Below are positions 5,503 to 6,997 of a stretch of DNA of 6,997 nt, piece by piece. The DNA lies in assembly GCA_044370655.1 (NCBI GenBank), contig JBILVD010000059.1:1-6997 (forward strand), read 5' to 3'. A program made the position numbers and the translations under genes. A model generated the notes under the pieces. The model worked only from the letters and a program-made list of their open reading frames with translations. It did not search any database and was not told the DNA's origin. Each line of letters begins with the position of its first letter. Position 1 is the stretch's first letter. This DNA is from CAZFPN01 sp044370655 (GTDB lineage: Bacteria; Pseudomonadota; Alphaproteobacteria; Rickettsiales; Deianiraeaceae).

Positions 5503-6066
5503 ATGCAAATTGCAAGCCAAGATGTAGTTAAAAACAACAAATTAAAACAACAAATAAGAAAAGAATTCTTACAAAAACGCCTAACTTTAACTCCTCAATT
5601 TATAAGCGAAAAATCTAATTTCATCTGCACTAAAATCATCACTAACTTTTTTTTGCTAAACAAAACAATCTCGCTATACATGCCAATTAGAAACGAGGTC
5701 AGCATTCTGCCACTTGCAAAAGAAGGCTTAAAAATTGCAATGCCCAAAGTTGAAATAGGGGAGATGGATTTTAGAGAATGGAAACAATTTGATGAAATGG
5801 AAGAGGGAAATTTTGGTCTTGTAGAGCCATTATCTTCTGCAAAAGTCGTCGTGCCTGATGTTGTAATCGCCCCCATAGTTGCCTTTAATGAAGACGGTTA
5901 TAGAGTAGGTTACGGAGGCGGATTTTACGATAAATACCTAGCAAATTTTCAAGGGCTAAAACTCGGTGTCGCATTTGAAATGCAAAAAACTTCGTTACAA
6001 TTTCAAGAAATGCTTGACATTAAATTAGATTATATAATAACTGAATATGATATATATATAAACTAA
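5503..6066 (+). CDS. fau: 5-formyltetrahydrofolate cyclo-ligase (MTHFS)
   Basis: This enzyme uses ATP to convert 5-formyltetrahydrofolate to 5,10-methenyltetrahydrofolate in the cytoplasm, returning an inhibitory storage form of folate to the one-carbon pool. The 187-residue product has the normal family length. Diagnostic features: a basic N-terminal helix (KLKQQIRKEFLQKR, 13-26), SLYMPIRNEV (57-66) with the conserved Glu of the substrate pocket, MPKV (80-83), and the ATP-binding signature GYGGGFYDKYL (136-146) preceded by DGYRV. Nothing essential looks missing. The ATG at 5503 gives about ten extra residues before the conserved helix, so a start slightly downstream cannot be excluded, although no other ATG lies nearby in frame. 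The LysE-type gene begins 2 bp after its stop, implying co-transcription. The symbol follows E. coli fau (ygfA). Confidence 0.93.
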   Translation: MQIASQDVVKNNKLKQQIRKEFLQKRLTLTPQFISEKSNFICTKIITNFFLLNKTISLYMPIRNEVSILPLAKEGLKIAMPKVEIGEMDFREWKQFDEMEEGNFGLVEPLSSAKVVVPDVVIAPIVAFNEDGYRVGYGGGFYDKYLANFQGLKLGVAFEMQKTSLQFQEMLDIKLDYIITEYDIYIN

Positions 6067-6068
6067 AT

Positions 6069-6671
6069 ATGACATTTCTGCTTTTTGCACTAACGCATTT
6101 ACTTGCTATTCTGTCCCCAGGGCCGACGTTTCTAGGCATGGCAAACCTCTCAATTAAAAATGGATTTTTGGGTTCTATCCCCTTTATATTCGGAGTTTTT
6201 CTTGGAAATTTAATTTTTGTAATCATCGCCGTTTTTGGCATCTCCGAAATTATATTCAAAAACCTAACCTTCAGCACAATTTTTTACGTTTTAAGCGGGG
6301 CTTATTTACTCTACTTCTCATTTGATTTATTAATAGGTTCAATACCAATAAAGCCCATTGATATAAAGCGTAGCAAGGTTTTTTTTCAAGGGCTTTTTGT
6401 GGAGCTTTCTAACCCCAAGTCTGTATTCTTCACTGCAAGCCTAGTTGGAATGATTATAACCCCAGAAAGCACTATGTCTCTTAAGCTTTTTGTGATTTTT
6501 TGGCTCTCGGTTGTAAGCCTTATATATGAGATTTTTATAATTTGGCTTTTTTCAATCTTTAGAAGTAAAATCAACAAATATTTAAAGATTTTAAACAAAG
6601 TTTTTTGCGTTATATTATTCATTTTTGGAGCAAAATTAATAATGATGGGGGCGTCGAACTTTGTTGTTTAA
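6069..6671 (+). CDS. LysE/RhtB-family amino-acid exporter
   Basis: This is an inner-membrane exporter of the LysE superfamily, which pumps out amino acids or related metabolites using the proton gradient; the substrate cannot be told from sequence. The 200-residue protein is almost wholly hydrophobic with about six membrane segments (roughly 1-22, 35-60, 66-90, 110-130, 138-163, 176-197). Family hallmarks are SPGPTFLGMA (16-25) followed by KNGFLGS, GAYLLYFSFDLL (77-88), and FFQGLFVELSNPKSVFF (105-121), the typical GxxxxxxNPK stretch of the cytoplasmic loop and fourth helix. The length is normal and no break is seen. Its ATG is 2 bp after the cyclo-ligase stop, so it is probably translated by coupling from the same mRNA. 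No hairpin terminator follows. A functional link to folate metabolism is not evident; adjacency may be incidental. Confidence 0.88.
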   Translation: MTFLLFALTHLLAILSPGPTFLGMANLSIKNGFLGSIPFIFGVFLGNLIFVIIAVFGISEIIFKNLTFSTIFYVLSGAYLLYFSFDLLIGSIPIKPIDIKRSKVFFQGLFVELSNPKSVFFTASLVGMIITPESTMSLKLFVIFWLSVVSLIYEIFIIWLFSIFRSKINKYLKILNKVFCVILFIFGAKLIMMGASNFVV

Positions 6672-6751
6672 AACTCAACGTCAAAATTGGTATTTCCTCA
6701 CTTTACAAACTTTTAGTATAACATTAACTCTTATTTAGCAAGAAAAACAAG

Positions 6752-6807
6752 AAAGCCCCCTAATCGCCCTAAAGCCCTTAATTGCCTTAAAGCCCCTCAA
6801 AATTACC
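6752..6807. repeat. Imperfect tandem repeat, ~18-19 bp unit, about 2.5-3 copies
   Basis: The units are AAAGCCCCCTAATCGCCCT (6752-6770), AAAGCCCTTAATTGCCTT (6771-6788) and a diverged third, AAAGCCCCTCAAAATTACC (6789-6807). The C-rich units stand out in an otherwise AT-rich spacer. The rest of 6672-6872 shows no ORF, RNA gene or terminator I can support. Confidence 0.6.
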
Positions 6808-6831
6808 AACGCATTACTAAAACTCAAAAAC

Positions 6832-6859
6832 TTGCATTCTCTAAAAAAAATTGTATAAT
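6832..6859 (+). promoter_or_regulatory. Weak candidate promoter beside the IS1595-type remnant
   Basis: TATAAT at 6854-6859 has TTGCAT (6832-6837) 16 bp upstream. It points rightward into the antisense strand of the transposase end, where I see no gene. It may be chance in AT-rich DNA. Confidence 0.2.
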
Positions 6860-6872
6860 TGTAGGCTCTTGA

Positions 6873-6997
6873 CTAGTATCTCTTAAAAATTATCCAAACT
6901 TCTTCAAATAAATCTTTATAGCGACAATTCCATCTAAACTCACTTTCTTTTAAATGCAAGATAAAATTATCATCAGTTAATCCGTTAAACTTAGCTA
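6873..6997 (-). CDS. IS1595/ISXO2-type transposase, C-terminal end (partial)
   Basis: On the minus strand, entering from the right edge, 40 residues are readable before the TAG at 6875-6873: KFNGLTDDNFILHLKESEF followed by RWNCRYKDLFEEVW. This matches the close of ISXO2-like DDE transposases (IS1595 group), which end in a phrase of the type KFNxLTxxxFxLHLKExEFRxN with a short tail. The rest of the gene lies outside the window, so I cannot say whether it is intact. GGCTCTT at 6864-6870, just past the stop, could be the terminal inverted repeat tip; this is inference, since the other end is not visible. Orientation is towards the LysE-type gene. Confidence 0.75.
   Translation of the reverse strand, partial: AKFNGLTDDNFILHLKESEFRWNCRYKDLFEEVWIIFKRY

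Noticed and set aside
6020..6277. Minus-strand ORF across the junction of the cyclo-ligase and exporter genes
   Set aside because: It is antisense to two well-supported genes, with no motif.

Overview
This is an AT-rich bacterial chromosome segment in which ordinary housekeeping genes sit beside accessory genes and decayed insertion sequences. The species cannot be fixed from the sequence. The low GC, the eroded transposon ends and the weak Shine-Dalgarno sites would suit a host-associated bacterium, but that is inference. uvrB is visibly less AT-rich than everything around it.

Layout. 1-555: a likely terminator of an upstream gene (31-56), a truncated IS1-like transposase start with a hairpin over its start codon (100-254, element end near 281), and a 132-bp nested inverted repeat with a GNRA-type tetraloop (316-447). 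556-1605: a membrane-anchored protein of unknown function behind a clear sigma70-type promoter; its stop overlaps the stop of uvrB by a few bases. 1602-3599 (minus): complete uvrB, the nucleotide excision repair damage-verification helicase. 3797-4777: an unknown protein with a central membrane-like segment.

The 3797 gene lies between two direct repeats of about 170 bp. One is the real uvrB start (3488-3659); the other (4797-4966) is a frameshifted copy of the first ~37 uvrB codons plus ~60 bp of upstream DNA. This looks like the scar of a gene acquisition at the 5' end of uvrB. Just beyond it lies a 440-bp IS1-type deletion derivative with 20-bp terminal inverted repeats (4989-5428).

5503-6671 is a tight two-gene unit: 5-formyltetrahydrofolate cyclo-ligase (folate salvage) and a LysE/RhtB-type amino-acid exporter, 2 bp apart. 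The right edge holds a short GC-rich tandem repeat (6752-6807) and the C-terminal end of an IS1595/ISXO2-type transposase on the minus strand, running out of the window.

Before the insertions, uvrB and the cyclo-ligase operon were probably divergent neighbours; the 3797 cargo gene, the uvrB copy and the IS now separate them. The 556 gene occupies the other flank of uvrB. Both unknown genes look like accessory genes. Nothing here proves a defence system, but the uvrB-flanking duplication and the long palindrome are the parts most worth following up.
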